The notes beneath the pieces are model-generated. The model did not search any database and had not been told where the DNA came from. It saw only the letters and a program-made list of their open reading frames with translations. The position numbers and the translations under genes are program-made. From NCBI RefSeq assembly GCF_910585845.1, contig NZ_CAJUHF010000011.1, positions 1-64,000 of the forward strand: DNA of 64,000 nt. The letters are read 5' to 3'. This DNA is from an uncultured Bacteroides sp. (lineage in GTDB: Bacteria; Bacteroidota; Bacteroidia; Bacteroidales; Bacteroidaceae). Positions 49,580-58,542 of this stretch are shown here, one piece after another (position 1 is the stretch's first letter; the number at the start of each line of letters is the position of its first letter).

Positions 49580-50902
49580 ATGATTAGAATCTATTTGAAA
49601 CAAGCCTGGGAACTGCTGAAGCAGAACAAACTGTTCAGTACGCTCTACATTGCAGGTACCGGGCTGGCTATTGCCATGACCATGATTATGGCGATGATAT
49701 ACTACGTGAAGCTGGCACCGGTCTATCCGGAGGTGAACCGGCAGAATACGCTCTATCTGACCGGTTCCCGTTTCGAGAAAGGGCCAGAGGGCAATCATCA
49801 GGTTGTACGGTGGGCAGTCTCCTACAAGGCGTTGCAAGAGTGGTTCTATCCGATGAAGAACGCCCTTGCGGTGTCGGCGAAGCTTGCTAATGGCGATTGG
49901 TCCGAAAACAGCTATATACAACCTGCCGACCAGAGCGGCGACTTCCATGTCAATGTACGGCTGACCGATCCGGCTTTCTTCCGCATCTACGCCTTCCGCT
50001 TTCTGGAAGGGAAACCCTTCACCGATGCCGACCTGTCCAGCGGCATCTGCACGGCAGTCATCACCGACGAATTGGCACGCCGCCTGTTCGGCACGACCGA
50101 AGGGGTGGTGGGACAGACGTTCTGCCTGAACTATACCGACTTCCGGGTGTGTGGCGTGGTACGTTCCGCCAGCTACCTTACTTCCAAGTCTTATGCGCAG
50201 CTTTATGTCCCTTATAGCGTAGTTTCCGACTATCGCGAACCGAAATACGGCGCTCCTTTCCTGGGTGCTTTCAGTGTGACGTTCTTGGTGGAAAACGGAG
50301 AGCAGGGAGTCGCCTTGCGGAATGAACTGAAAGACATCGTGCGCCGTGAGAATCTGGCGAATCCCGACGATTGGCAGGTCTCTTTCTGGGAGCAGCCTAC
50401 CACCCATCTGGTGAGCATCTTTCAGGAGTATGTCAGTGAGGAACTGGATGTATGGGCAACAGTGCGGCAGTTCCTGCTGGTGTTGTTGGTACTGCTGCTG
50501 GTGCCTGCCCTGAACCTGAGCGGCATGATAGCCAGCCGCATGGAGGGGCGCTTGCCGGAGATGGGCGTGCGCAAGTCCTTCGGCGCAGGGCGCGGGGCGC
50601 TGCTCTCGCAGGTGATGTGGGAGAACCTGCTGCTTACCCTGTTAGGAGGCGTGTTGGGTCTGCTTTTGGCTTGGGTGGTGCTCTACGCCGGACGCGAATG
50701 GGTGTTTACGGTGCTGGACGATTGGGCGGATGCCGTACCCGAAGGCGTGGAAGTGCGCGTGGCAGGCGAGATGCTTTTCGCGCCGTTGGTCTTCCTTGCC
50801 GCCCTGCTGTTGTGCGTGTTGCTAAACCTGCTCTCGGCATTGCTCCCGGCATGGAACTCGCTCCGCAAACCCATTGTGAGTTCACTGAATGAGAAAAGGT
50901 GA
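49580..50902 (+). CDS. ABC permease 1 (FtsX/MacB-like, type A)
   Basis: A 440-residue permease. The first span (about 18-42) lies in the type A motif QNKLFSTLYIAGTGLAIAMT. A large periplasmic MacB-PCD domain (about 45-285) precedes three C-terminal spans (about 290-315, 345-370, 398-425). The cytoplasmic coupling motif is MGVRKSFGAGRGALLSQVMW, and the end reads PAWNSLRKPIVSSLNEK. It has no ATPase domain of its own, so it must use the ATPase encoded at 52461-53126. It pairs with the type B permease 61 bp downstream. The periplasmic domain is its most divergent part compared with paralogues, suggesting a distinct substrate or partner. Confidence 0.9.
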   Translation: MIRIYLKQAWELLKQNKLFSTLYIAGTGLAIAMTMIMAMIYYVKLAPVYPEVNRQNTLYLTGSRFEKGPEGNHQVVRWAVSYKALQEWFYPMKNALAVSAKLANGDWSENSYIQPADQSGDFHVNVRLTDPAFFRIYAFRFLEGKPFTDADLSSGICTAVITDELARRLFGTTEGVVGQTFCLNYTDFRVCGVVRSASYLTSKSYAQLYVPYSVVSDYREPKYGAPFLGAFSVTFLVENGEQGVALRNELKDIVRRENLANPDDWQVSFWEQPTTHLVSIFQEYVSEELDVWATVRQFLLVLLVLLLVPALNLSGMIASRMEGRLPEMGVRKSFGAGRGALLSQVMWENLLLTLLGGVLGLLLAWVVLYAGREWVFTVLDDWADAVPEGVEVRVAGEMLFAPLVFLAALLLCVLLNLLSALLPAWNSLRKPIVSSLNEKR

Positions 50903-50963
50903 CAAGCTGACGAGGAACCTCTTTTCTCCCAAGAAAGTAACAAACTAAAAAAAACGAAAGAAA

Positions 50964-52268
50964 ATGTTGAAACTGATATTGAAGAATCTATGGGCTCGCC
51001 GTCGCCGCAACGGATGGCTGCTTGCTGAGTTGGTCTTGGTGAGCATCATCAGTTGGGTGGTGCTGGATCCTGTGATTGTGGTGACACACGACCGGAACAT
51101 CCCGTTGGGCTACGATGCCGACCGCCTCTGTCTGGTTTCTTTGGGAGCATTGCAGCCCAATGCACAAGGTTACGATCCGGCAGCGCAGGACTCGGCGGTA
51201 CTGCTCGACAGCTATTTCAATCTGGTGCGCCATGCCGCCGACTTTGAGGGGGTGGAGGCGACGGCTCCGGTGCTGGGCTTCTGCTATCCCAATTCGCCGC
51301 AGGGAAACTCCAACACCCAGCTGATAGCTGAAGGCGATTCCGTCAAGGTGACGATTATGCAGATGTACTTCATGCCCCATACGCGCTTCTTCGAGGCATA
51401 CGGCTTCAAGGAGGGCGAGGGCAGAACGCTCCGGCAACTCTCCGATCTCAACTACGGTCCCAATGACATTGTGCTGACGGAGAATGCGGCCGAAAGGCTT
51501 TTCCATACTGGGAATGCCGTGGGAAGACGTTGTCACACAAGTGGAAGGGGCAGCGACACGACTTTCTATCAGGTAGCGGGCACCATCGGCACCATCAAGG
51601 CTTACAGCTTCTGGCGACCTGTTCCGGTAGTATTCCGTCCTATATCTTCGCCGAGGGAATACCTGCCCGATGACGCACGAATCCTGATACGCTTGAAGGA
51701 AGGAGTCAGTATGCAGCGTTTCCTGCATGAGTTCCGTCCGTGGATGGTGAAGGAGCTGAGGCGCGGCAACCTGTTTGCCCGTACGGTTCTCTCGTATGAG
51801 AAGTTGATAGAAGAGCATGAGAACTATGAGTCTACACCCATCTATCGCCGCAACCTTGCTATGGCACTCTTCTTCCTGATCAATCTTTGTCTGGGAGTGG
51901 CAGGTACATTCTGGTTGCAGACACGCACCCGCCGCGAAGAGATAGGGGTGATGCTTTCTTTCGGAGCTACGCCCGGCCACATCGTCCGTCTGCTGATGGG
52001 CGAAGGGGCGGTGCTGACGTTCATCGCTTCGCTTACCGGATTCCTGATCTACCTGCAATATGCCCTGAAGGAGGGGTTGAGCATGAGCATGAGCTTGTGC
52101 TGGATGGAGAATACGGACAATTACTGGGTGTCGGACTTTACGCTGCACTTCCTCATTGTGTCGTGCATCATTCTCCTGATACTGCTGCTCGTGGTGCTGG
52201 CAGGCATCTACATCCCGGCACGCAGTATCAGCCGGATACCGCCGACAGAGGCGTTGAGGGATGAATGA
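50964..52268 (+). CDS. ABC permease 2 (FtsX/MacB-like, type B)
   Basis: A 434-residue permease of the second class. The N-terminal type B motif is RRRRNGWLLAELVLVSIISW, the periplasmic domain spans about 45-305, and the C-terminal membrane block starts with GTFWLQTRTRREEIGVMLSF. It ends in PARSISRIPPTEALRDE, the typical type B tail. It is immediately downstream of permease 1; I infer that A and B form a heterodimer, as two FtsX chains are needed per transporter. A 7 bp-period array follows its stop. Confidence 0.9.
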   Translation: MLKLILKNLWARRRRNGWLLAELVLVSIISWVVLDPVIVVTHDRNIPLGYDADRLCLVSLGALQPNAQGYDPAAQDSAVLLDSYFNLVRHAADFEGVEATAPVLGFCYPNSPQGNSNTQLIAEGDSVKVTIMQMYFMPHTRFFEAYGFKEGEGRTLRQLSDLNYGPNDIVLTENAAERLFHTGNAVGRRCHTSGRGSDTTFYQVAGTIGTIKAYSFWRPVPVVFRPISSPREYLPDDARILIRLKEGVSMQRFLHEFRPWMVKELRRGNLFARTVLSYEKLIEEHENYESTPIYRRNLAMALFFLINLCLGVAGTFWLQTRTRREEIGVMLSFGATPGHIVRLLMGEGAVLTFIASLTGFLIYLQYALKEGLSMSMSLCWMENTDNYWVSDFTLHFLIVSCIILLILLLVVLAGIYIPARSISRIPPTEALRDE

Positions 52269-52340
52269 TAAATGATGAGTGAATGATAAGTGATAAATGA
52301 TGAGTGATAAATGATGAGTGATAAATGATAAGTGAGTAAG
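52266..52340. repeat. 7/14 bp-period array between permease 2 and the ATPase
   Basis: Repeats of TGATAAATGATGAG and variants (TGATAAA/TGATGAG heptamers), starting inside the permease 2 stop codon. Degenerate AACTCC-type sequence fills 52341-52420. Confidence 0.8.
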
Positions 52341-52460
52341 AACTTCTCTAACTTCTCGAAAGGAACTCCCCCAAAAGAACTCCTCAAAAAGACTCCTTAT
52401 TAAAACAACTTCTTAAAAGAAACAAACAATAACAATATAAACAATTAAATATTTACCATT

Positions 52461-53126
52461 ATGATTAAACTGACAGAGATAAACAAGATTTATCGTACAA
52501 ATGAGATTGAGACTGTAGCATTGGAAAACGTGAACCTTGAAGTAGCGAAGGGCGAGTTTCTCAGTATTATGGGGCCTTCCGGTTGCGGAAAATCCACTTT
52601 GCTGAACATCATCGGACTGCTGGATGCGCCGACAAGCGGCACGATTGAGATTGACGGCGTGCGCACGGACGGCATGAAGGACAAGGAACTGGCCGCTTTC
52701 CGTAACAAGAAACTGGGCTTCGTCTTCCAGTCCTTCCACCTGATCAATTCGTTGAACGTGCTCGACAATGTGGAACTGCCGCTGCTCTACAGAAAAGTAT
52801 CTGCCAAAGAGCGCCGCCTCCTGGCGGAAGAGGTGCTGGCAAAGGTCGGCCTGAGCCACCGCATGCGCCACATGCCGACGCAGCTCTCCGGCGGTCAGTG
52901 CCAGCGTGTCGCCATAGCCCGTGCCATCATTGGCAATCCGGACCTGATCCTCGCCGATGAGCCGACCGGTAACCTGGACTCTAAGATGGGTGCCGAAGTC
53001 ATGGAACTGCTGCACCGCCTGAACAAGGAAGACGGACGAACCATCGTGATGGTGACCCACAACGAAGAGCAGGCCAAACAAACCTCAAGAACCGTACGCT
53101 TCTTCGACGGAAGACAGATAGGATGA
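52461..53126 (+). CDS. ABC export ATPase (MacB/LolD-like)
   Basis: A 221-residue stand-alone nucleotide-binding subunit with Walker A GPSGCGKST (about 36-44), Q-loop FVFQSFHLI, signature LSGGQCQRVAIARA (about 138-151), Walker B LILADEPTGNLDS (about 158-170) and H-loop MVTHN. It belongs to the MacB/LolD/FtsE class that drives mechanotransmission-type FtsX permeases. It is the only ATPase gene in the cluster, placed after the first permease pair, so it presumably serves all four pairs. Confidence 0.95.
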   Translation: MIKLTEINKIYRTNEIETVALENVNLEVAKGEFLSIMGPSGCGKSTLLNIIGLLDAPTSGTIEIDGVRTDGMKDKELAAFRNKKLGFVFQSFHLINSLNVLDNVELPLLYRKVSAKERRLLAEEVLAKVGLSHRMRHMPTQLSGGQCQRVAIARAIIGNPDLILADEPTGNLDSKMGAEVMELLHRLNKEDGRTIVMVTHNEEQAKQTSRTVRFFDGRQIG

Positions 53127-53130
53127 TGTA

Positions 53131-53220
53131 GAAAATGGAAAATGGAAAATGGAAAATTGAAAATGGAAAATGAGGAATGGGGGATCTTCATTTTCACCTT
53201 TCCATTTTCTATTTTCACCT
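53131..53220. repeat. 7 bp microsatellite inverted repeat before permease 3
   Basis: GAAAATG heptamers (about 53131-53172) are followed by the complementary CATTTTC-type heptamers (about 53188-53220), so the transcript can fold into a long A/U-rich hairpin ending 13 bp before ATG 53234. Confidence 0.8.
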
Positions 53221-53233
53221 TAATTTAACAAGT

Positions 53234-54490
53234 ATGATTCGTCAGACAATTATGAATTTACGGCAGAACCCGTTTCTGAGCGCGATATCCATTGCGGGAA
53301 CGGCATTTGCCATTACGATGATCATGGCCATCGTCATTACCTGGCAGACGAAGTATGCAGACTTCACGCCGGAGGTGAACCGTAGCCGCAGCCTCTATGT
53401 GATGGCCATGCGTATCTATAATCAGGACAACCAGGACGAGCAGTCGTACGGCTTCACTTCGCCGGCGTTCCTGAAAGAGTGTGTCCTTCCGCTGAAGGGG
53501 ATAGAGGCAGCAACGGCGTTCGGTGGGATTTCGGGGGCGCTGGTGTCGCTGACCGATGGCAGCAACCGACTGAAGGTGGACAAGAGGATCACCGATGCCA
53601 GCTTCTGGAAAGTGTTCAAACCGCACTTCCTAACAGGCCGCGGCTTCAGCGAAGAAGAGGTGCAGAGTGTCGTCGTCTGTGCCTCCGTGGCGCGGAAACT
53701 GTTCGGTACGACCGAAGTGGTCGGACAGCAGTTGCTCTATAACCGCGAGACCATGCGCATTGCAGGCGTGGTGGAGGACATCTCCGTGGCAGCCAAGGAT
53801 GCATACGCGCAGATATGGGTGCCCTACACACCTGGCATGTTGCAGGCAAACGGAGTATGGAGCTATTCCGGCGGCATGCAGATCGCGATAGTGGCAAAGA
53901 GTGCCGACGACTTCCCCGCCATCCGCGAAGAACTCTCCAAGCGGGTGGAGGCGGTCAATGCCGGACTGGGAAACCGCAAGATAGACATCATGGAACAGCC
54001 GGACAACATCGTGGCACACGTCAACCATGTGTGGTGCAACATCGGTCCCGACCTGCCGATGCTCTACCTGCAATATGCCGTTGCCCTGCTCATCATCCTG
54101 CTGGTGCCGTCGCTCAACCTGTGCGGGCTTAGCAGCAGCCGTATGCAGCAACGCATGGCAGAGCTGGGTGTGCGCAAGGCATTCGGAGGAACCCGATGGG
54201 TACTGGTTCGCCAGATTCTGAACGAGAACCTGATGCTGACGCTGCTGGGCGGAGTGGCAGGGCTGTTGCTCAGCTACTTGTCCGTCTACCTGATGCGCGA
54301 ATGGCTGTTTACGGGCAGTGGCAATGTGGGCACGTCCGGCGAGTTCAGTCTCAGCATGGACGTACTGTTCAGCCCGTGGATATTCCTGCTGGCTTTCGCC
54401 TTCTGTGTGGTTATCAACCTGATGAGTGCGGCGCTTCCGGCATGGCTGGCGGCAAAGCGTTCCATTGTAGAATCTTTGAACGATAAATGA
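53234..54490 (+). CDS. ABC permease 3 (type A)
   Basis: A 418-residue permease beginning MIRQTIMNLRQNPFLSAISI (first span about 18-42), a periplasmic domain (about 45-275) and three C-terminal spans with coupling motif LGVRKAFGGTRWVLVRQILN. It ends PAWLAAKRSIVESLNDK. I use ATG 53234, because the upstream in-frame ATG (53177) lies within the hairpin array and would add a low-complexity leader. It pairs with permease 4, 13 bp downstream. Confidence 0.9.
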   Translation: MIRQTIMNLRQNPFLSAISIAGTAFAITMIMAIVITWQTKYADFTPEVNRSRSLYVMAMRIYNQDNQDEQSYGFTSPAFLKECVLPLKGIEAATAFGGISGALVSLTDGSNRLKVDKRITDASFWKVFKPHFLTGRGFSEEEVQSVVVCASVARKLFGTTEVVGQQLLYNRETMRIAGVVEDISVAAKDAYAQIWVPYTPGMLQANGVWSYSGGMQIAIVAKSADDFPAIREELSKRVEAVNAGLGNRKIDIMEQPDNIVAHVNHVWCNIGPDLPMLYLQYAVALLIILLVPSLNLCGLSSSRMQQRMAELGVRKAFGGTRWVLVRQILNENLMLTLLGGVAGLLLSYLSVYLMREWLFTGSGNVGTSGEFSLSMDVLFSPWIFLLAFAFCVVINLMSAALPAWLAAKRSIVESLNDK

Positions 54491-54503
54491 AAGGAGGAAT
54501 CTT

Positions 54504-55766
54504 ATGAAATTTGCCATACACAACTTACGCATGATACGGGCACGCCTTCGCCAGAACGGCTGGGTGCTTGCCGAATTTTTCTTGGTGTTCATCGTGATGT
54601 GGTTCCTCTGCGATTCGCTGGGGTGCATGAAGTACACCTTCTACCGCCCGTTGGGGGTCGACATCGAGCATGTCTACCTGCTGGAGTTAGTGAAGGGAGG
54701 CGAGAGCCGCGACTCTTCGCTGACGGACGCCGACAAGTATTGGAGCGTTCTGGAAAAGCTGCAACAAGAGCCTACGGTGGAAGTCGCCGCGCTCTGCTAC
54801 TGGAGCCTGCCGATGAGTGGCAGCAACAGTTATAACTCGCTGTCGGCGCAGGATTCCGTCTGGGTGAATGCACGTCTCATCAACACCACAGGCGGTTACA
54901 TCGACGTCTTCCGCATGAAGGACGATGCGCGCTGCCCCTTCAGTGAGATGCCTGCGGACAGGAATCACGTGATGCTGAGCCAGGCGACGGTGAACCGCTT
55001 CAAGAGGCGGATACCGGAGTTCTCGCAAGATACCCCGTTGGGACATCCGTACGATACGACGTTGACGGTCACGCAGAGCGGTACGATAGAGGCTTTCCGT
55101 ACCTATCGCTACGGTGACGATGCGCCCTGTTACTTCTATCGCTTGGACGAGAATAGTGTGAAGAAAAGATATGCCGACGAGAATGCCAATATCGTCTTCC
55201 GTGTGAAGGCGGCTGCCGACGGTGACGACTATCGTGCACGGTTCGTCCGCGAGATAGCCGCCCGGCTGGACACGGACAACCTTTTCGTGGCGGACGCGGT
55301 GCCCTACACGCAACAGCAACATCAATTCGAGGTGATGAACGGCGATACGGACAAGGTGAACAGCCAGGCCATCGTCGTGCTCTTCCTCCTGGTGAACGTC
55401 TTCCTGGGGCTGATCGGTACCTTCTGGTTCCGCACGCGCCGCCGCCGTAGCGAGATAGCCTTGCGGCTGGCTATGGGCAGCACGAAGAGCCAAGTGTTCC
55501 GTCTGCTGACGGGCGAAGGGCTGTTGCTGCTGACGATAGTGGCGCTGCCAGCCATGCTGGTGTGCTACAACATCGGCATGGCAGAGCTTACCATCGGACG
55601 TACGGAGCTGATCTCTACGTGGCCGGTGAAGTGGGGCGTGCTGCGCTTCCTGCTCGGTTCGTTGGGCGCATGGCTGCTGATCGCGCTGATGGTGATGATG
55701 GGAATCTTCTTCCCGGCACGCCAGGCGATGCGGATAGAGCCGGCAGAAGCGCTGCATGAGGAATGA
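54504..55766 (+). CDS. ABC permease 4 (type B)
   Basis: A 420-residue type B chain: N-terminal RQNGWVLAEFFLVFIVMWFL, a periplasmic domain (about 45-285), then GTFWFRTRRRRSEIALRLAM, and the tail PARQAMRIEPAEALHEE. It is tightly spaced with permease 3, consistent with a co-translated pair. Confidence 0.9.
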   Translation: MKFAIHNLRMIRARLRQNGWVLAEFFLVFIVMWFLCDSLGCMKYTFYRPLGVDIEHVYLLELVKGGESRDSSLTDADKYWSVLEKLQQEPTVEVAALCYWSLPMSGSNSYNSLSAQDSVWVNARLINTTGGYIDVFRMKDDARCPFSEMPADRNHVMLSQATVNRFKRRIPEFSQDTPLGHPYDTTLTVTQSGTIEAFRTYRYGDDAPCYFYRLDENSVKKRYADENANIVFRVKAAADGDDYRARFVREIAARLDTDNLFVADAVPYTQQQHQFEVMNGDTDKVNSQAIVVLFLLVNVFLGLIGTFWFRTRRRRSEIALRLAMGSTKSQVFRLLTGEGLLLLTIVALPAMLVCYNIGMAELTIGRTELISTWPVKWGVLRFLLGSLGAWLLIALMVMMGIFFPARQAMRIEPAEALHEE

Positions 55767-55791
55767 TTTTATTATTAAATAGATAACGTAT

Positions 55792-57084
55792 ATGATCAGA
55801 CAATATTTCAATCAAGCTTGGGCACAGTTGCGGCAACAATCGCTGATCAGTGCCGTAGGCATAGCCGGTACGGCACTCGCCATCTTTCTTATCATGCTGG
55901 TGGTGATGATGCAGCAGGTGAAAGTGGCGCCGTTTGCTCCGGAGAGCAACCGCGACCGTTTCCTGCACGTACACTACATGAGTATCACCAATGCGGCCTG
56001 GGGCGACGGAAGCAGCAACGGCCCGATGAGTGTGACGACCGCACGCGAATGCTTCCAGACGCTGACGACGCCGGAAGCTGTCACCATCTACTCTTCGATC
56101 GTCGTTTCCACACCGGTTAACCTCTCCGGCCAGCCCGCCATGGGCATCGACCTGATGCAGACGGACGATGTCTTCTGGCGCGTGTTCGACTTCTCGTTCA
56201 TCGCGGGAAAGCCCTACGACAAGGCATCGTTCGATGCCGGACTGCCGGTGGCGGTCGTCACGGAGAGCGTGGCGAAGAAACTCTTCCAGCGGACCGACGT
56301 CGAAGGGCGCGAGTTTCTGCTGAACCATGCACCCTACAAGGTGGCGGGCGTCGTGAAGGACGTCTCCACGCTGGCCACGACGGCCTACGGGCAGGTATGG
56401 GTGCCCTACACGTCGACGGAGCTTACGAAGACCACGTGGTGTAACGACCACATGGGCATGATGAGCTGCACCATTCTGGCACGCGACCGCAAGGACTTCG
56501 ATGCCATCCGCAGCGAGGTGGAGCGTCGCAAACAGGAGTACAATGCACTGGTCGGGAGCAACGGATATGAGTTCATCTACCGCAACCGCCCCTACGACCA
56601 GGAGAAGAACGCAATCGCCTTCTCCGCCAATCAGGAGCCGGATGTGGAACAGGCACGCCGCCAGCGGCTGATTATCTTTGTGATCCTGCTCGTCGTGCCC
56701 GCCATCAACCTGAGCAGCATGACGCAGAGCCGCCTGCGCCAGCGTGTGTCGGAGATCGGTGTGCGCCGCGCCTTCGGCAGCACGCGCTTGGAACTGATGG
56801 GGCAGATCATTGCCGAGAATCTGGTTGTTACCCTGATGGCGGGTCTGCTGGGACTGCTGCTCAGTGTGGCATTCGCCTACTTGGGCAACTCCATCCTGTT
56901 TGCGCAGGAGTATAGCCAGACGCTCAATCCTCCCGCTGTAGATGCCGACATCCTGCTGCATGCCTCTACCTTCGGCTGGGCACTGCTGTTCTGCTTTTTG
57001 CTCAACCTGCTCAGCTCCGGCATTCCGGCATGGCATGCTTCACGCACAAGCATTGTCAACGCCTTGGGAGGGAAGATGCATTGA
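55792..57084 (+). CDS. ABC permease 5 (type A)
   Basis: A 430-residue type A chain: N-terminal LRQQSLISAVGIAGTALAIF, periplasmic domain to about 290, coupling motif IGVRRAFGSTRLELMGQIIA, and the tail PAWHASRTSIVNALGGK. Twenty-five bases separate it from permease 4. It lacks the long leader seen before permeases 3, 7 and 8, so it may be translated with permease 4. Confidence 0.9.
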   Translation: MIRQYFNQAWAQLRQQSLISAVGIAGTALAIFLIMLVVMMQQVKVAPFAPESNRDRFLHVHYMSITNAAWGDGSSNGPMSVTTARECFQTLTTPEAVTIYSSIVVSTPVNLSGQPAMGIDLMQTDDVFWRVFDFSFIAGKPYDKASFDAGLPVAVVTESVAKKLFQRTDVEGREFLLNHAPYKVAGVVKDVSTLATTAYGQVWVPYTSTELTKTTWCNDHMGMMSCTILARDRKDFDAIRSEVERRKQEYNALVGSNGYEFIYRNRPYDQEKNAIAFSANQEPDVEQARRQRLIIFVILLVVPAINLSSMTQSRLRQRVSEIGVRRAFGSTRLELMGQIIAENLVVTLMAGLLGLLLSVAFAYLGNSILFAQEYSQTLNPPAVDADILLHASTFGWALLFCFLLNLLSSGIPAWHASRTSIVNALGGKMH

Positions 57085-57165
57085 TTTAAAGAAGGGGGAT
57101 ATTTGAGAAGAAGTTAAACTTCTTCCCAAAATCCTTCCTCTTAAAAACGTTAATTACTAAAGAAA

Positions 57166-58407
57166 ATGACAAAGAAACTCTTTATACAGATCAAGAACGA
57201 ATGGCGCTCGAACCTGTGGCTTGCCTTGGAGCTGCTGCTGGTGAGCGTAGTGATGTGGTATGTGGTGGACTATCTCTATACCCGTGCCGCCACTTATCTG
57301 GAGCCTCGAGGTTTCGATATCGAGCACTGTTACCTCATTGAGTTGGGCGAACTGACGTCGAAAAGTCCCGATTACGTGCCCGACAAGACCCAGGAAGAGA
57401 CCCATGCGGACATCTCCGAACTGCTGGAGCGCCTGCGCCGGCGTCCGGAAGTGGAGGCGGTCAGCCTTTCGCAAAATTCCTATCCTTATAATGGAAGCAG
57501 CTCCACGGGAGACGTGCGTTACGATACGCTCCGGTCGCCCGAATGGACTATCCGCCGTATGGTTACTCCCGACTTTGTGCGTGTGTTCCGCTATCAGGGC
57601 ACGCGCGGGGAGACGCCCGAACAGCTGGCGGAGATGCTGGATCGCAACGAGTTCCTTGCTTCCGACAACCTCTACAACCGCAGGTATGGCGTCCGGCTGA
57701 CGGACCTGGTCGGCAAGCCTTTCCAGCTCTTCGGAGATACGACGCGAAGTTACAAGCTCGGAGCAGCCCTGCAGGTGGTGCGCTACTCCGACTTCGAGGA
57801 GGCACGCGCTTCGTACTGCTTCCTGTTCAAGCAGTCTTTCTACTATGTAGGTCTGGAGCTGTGTGTGCGTGTCCGCGAAGGGCATGACCACGACTTCATC
57901 GCCAACCTGAAGAAGGACAGCGAGAGCCAGTTCCGCATCGGCAACCTCTTCATCTCCGAAATCCGCTCTTTCAAGGATATCCGCCGCAACTTCCAGCAGG
58001 CGCGCACGAATGTTGTCCGTGACTATGTGATGGGCATGGGTTTCCTGCTACTGAACATCTTCCTCGGACTGCTCGGCACCTTCTGGTTCCGCACCCAGCA
58101 ACGCCGTTCGGAGATTGCGTTGCACAAGGCGCACGGGGCGACGGACAGGGCTGTCTTCTGCCGCCTACTCACCGAAGGCTTGCTGCTGCTTGCCGTGGTC
58201 ACGCCCATCGCCTTGCTGCTGGACTGGAGCCTGGCAAACGCCGAACTCAACGCGTGGCGCAACGGCACGACGCTGGAGTGGGACCGGTTGCTGATCTGTG
58301 CCGCCATCAGCCTGTTGCTAATGGCAACGATGATCGTCGTCGGCATCGGCATCCCCGCACGACGGGCGATGAGGATACAGCCGGCGGAAGCGTTGCATGA
58401 GGAATGA
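57166..58407 (+). CDS. ABC permease 6 (type B)
   Basis: A 413-residue type B chain: RSNLWLALELLLVSVVMWYV at the N-terminus (the usual NGW is NLW here), a periplasmic domain (about 45-285), then GTFWFRTQQRRSEIALHKAH, and tail PARRAMRIQPAEALHEE. It pairs with permease 5 across an 81 bp gap. A 9 bp-period array follows. Confidence 0.9.
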   Translation: MTKKLFIQIKNEWRSNLWLALELLLVSVVMWYVVDYLYTRAATYLEPRGFDIEHCYLIELGELTSKSPDYVPDKTQEETHADISELLERLRRRPEVEAVSLSQNSYPYNGSSSTGDVRYDTLRSPEWTIRRMVTPDFVRVFRYQGTRGETPEQLAEMLDRNEFLASDNLYNRRYGVRLTDLVGKPFQLFGDTTRSYKLGAALQVVRYSDFEEARASYCFLFKQSFYYVGLELCVRVREGHDHDFIANLKKDSESQFRIGNLFISEIRSFKDIRRNFQQARTNVVRDYVMGMGFLLLNIFLGLLGTFWFRTQQRRSEIALHKAHGATDRAVFCRLLTEGLLLLAVVTPIALLLDWSLANAELNAWRNGTTLEWDRLLICAAISLLLMATMIVVGIGIPARRAMRIQPAEALHEE

Positions 58408-58425
58408 TTACAAAACTCAAATCCC

Positions 58426-58542
58426 AAAGAATCTAACGAATTCAAAGAACTTAAAGAACCCAAAGAATTTAATGAATCCAAAGGACCTAACGAATTCAAG
58501 GAATCTAAAGAGCTTAAAGAACCTCAAGAACCCAAGGAACAA
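58426..58542 (+). repeat. 9 bp-period array ending at the permease 7 start codon
   Basis: Thirteen nonamers in exact register (58426, 58435 and so on to 58534), consensus AAAGAAYYY, the last ending at 58542 directly before ATG 58543. Read in the permease frame they would encode a K-E-x tripeptide repeat, but no start codon precedes them. Confidence 0.93.

Noticed and set aside
53177..53233. Longer start for permease 3
   Set aside because: The added residues come from the heptamer array and lack any similarity to other type A permeases, which start at MIRxx.
55615..57036. Minus-strand frame (473 codons) across permeases 4 and 5
   Set aside because: It crosses two real genes and their junction; similar shadows occur opposite most of the permeases because of shared codon bias.
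58426..58542. N-terminal K-E-x extension of permease 7
   Set aside because: The frame is open but has no usable start codon between the upstream stop and ATG 58543, and paralogues start at the equivalent of 58543.
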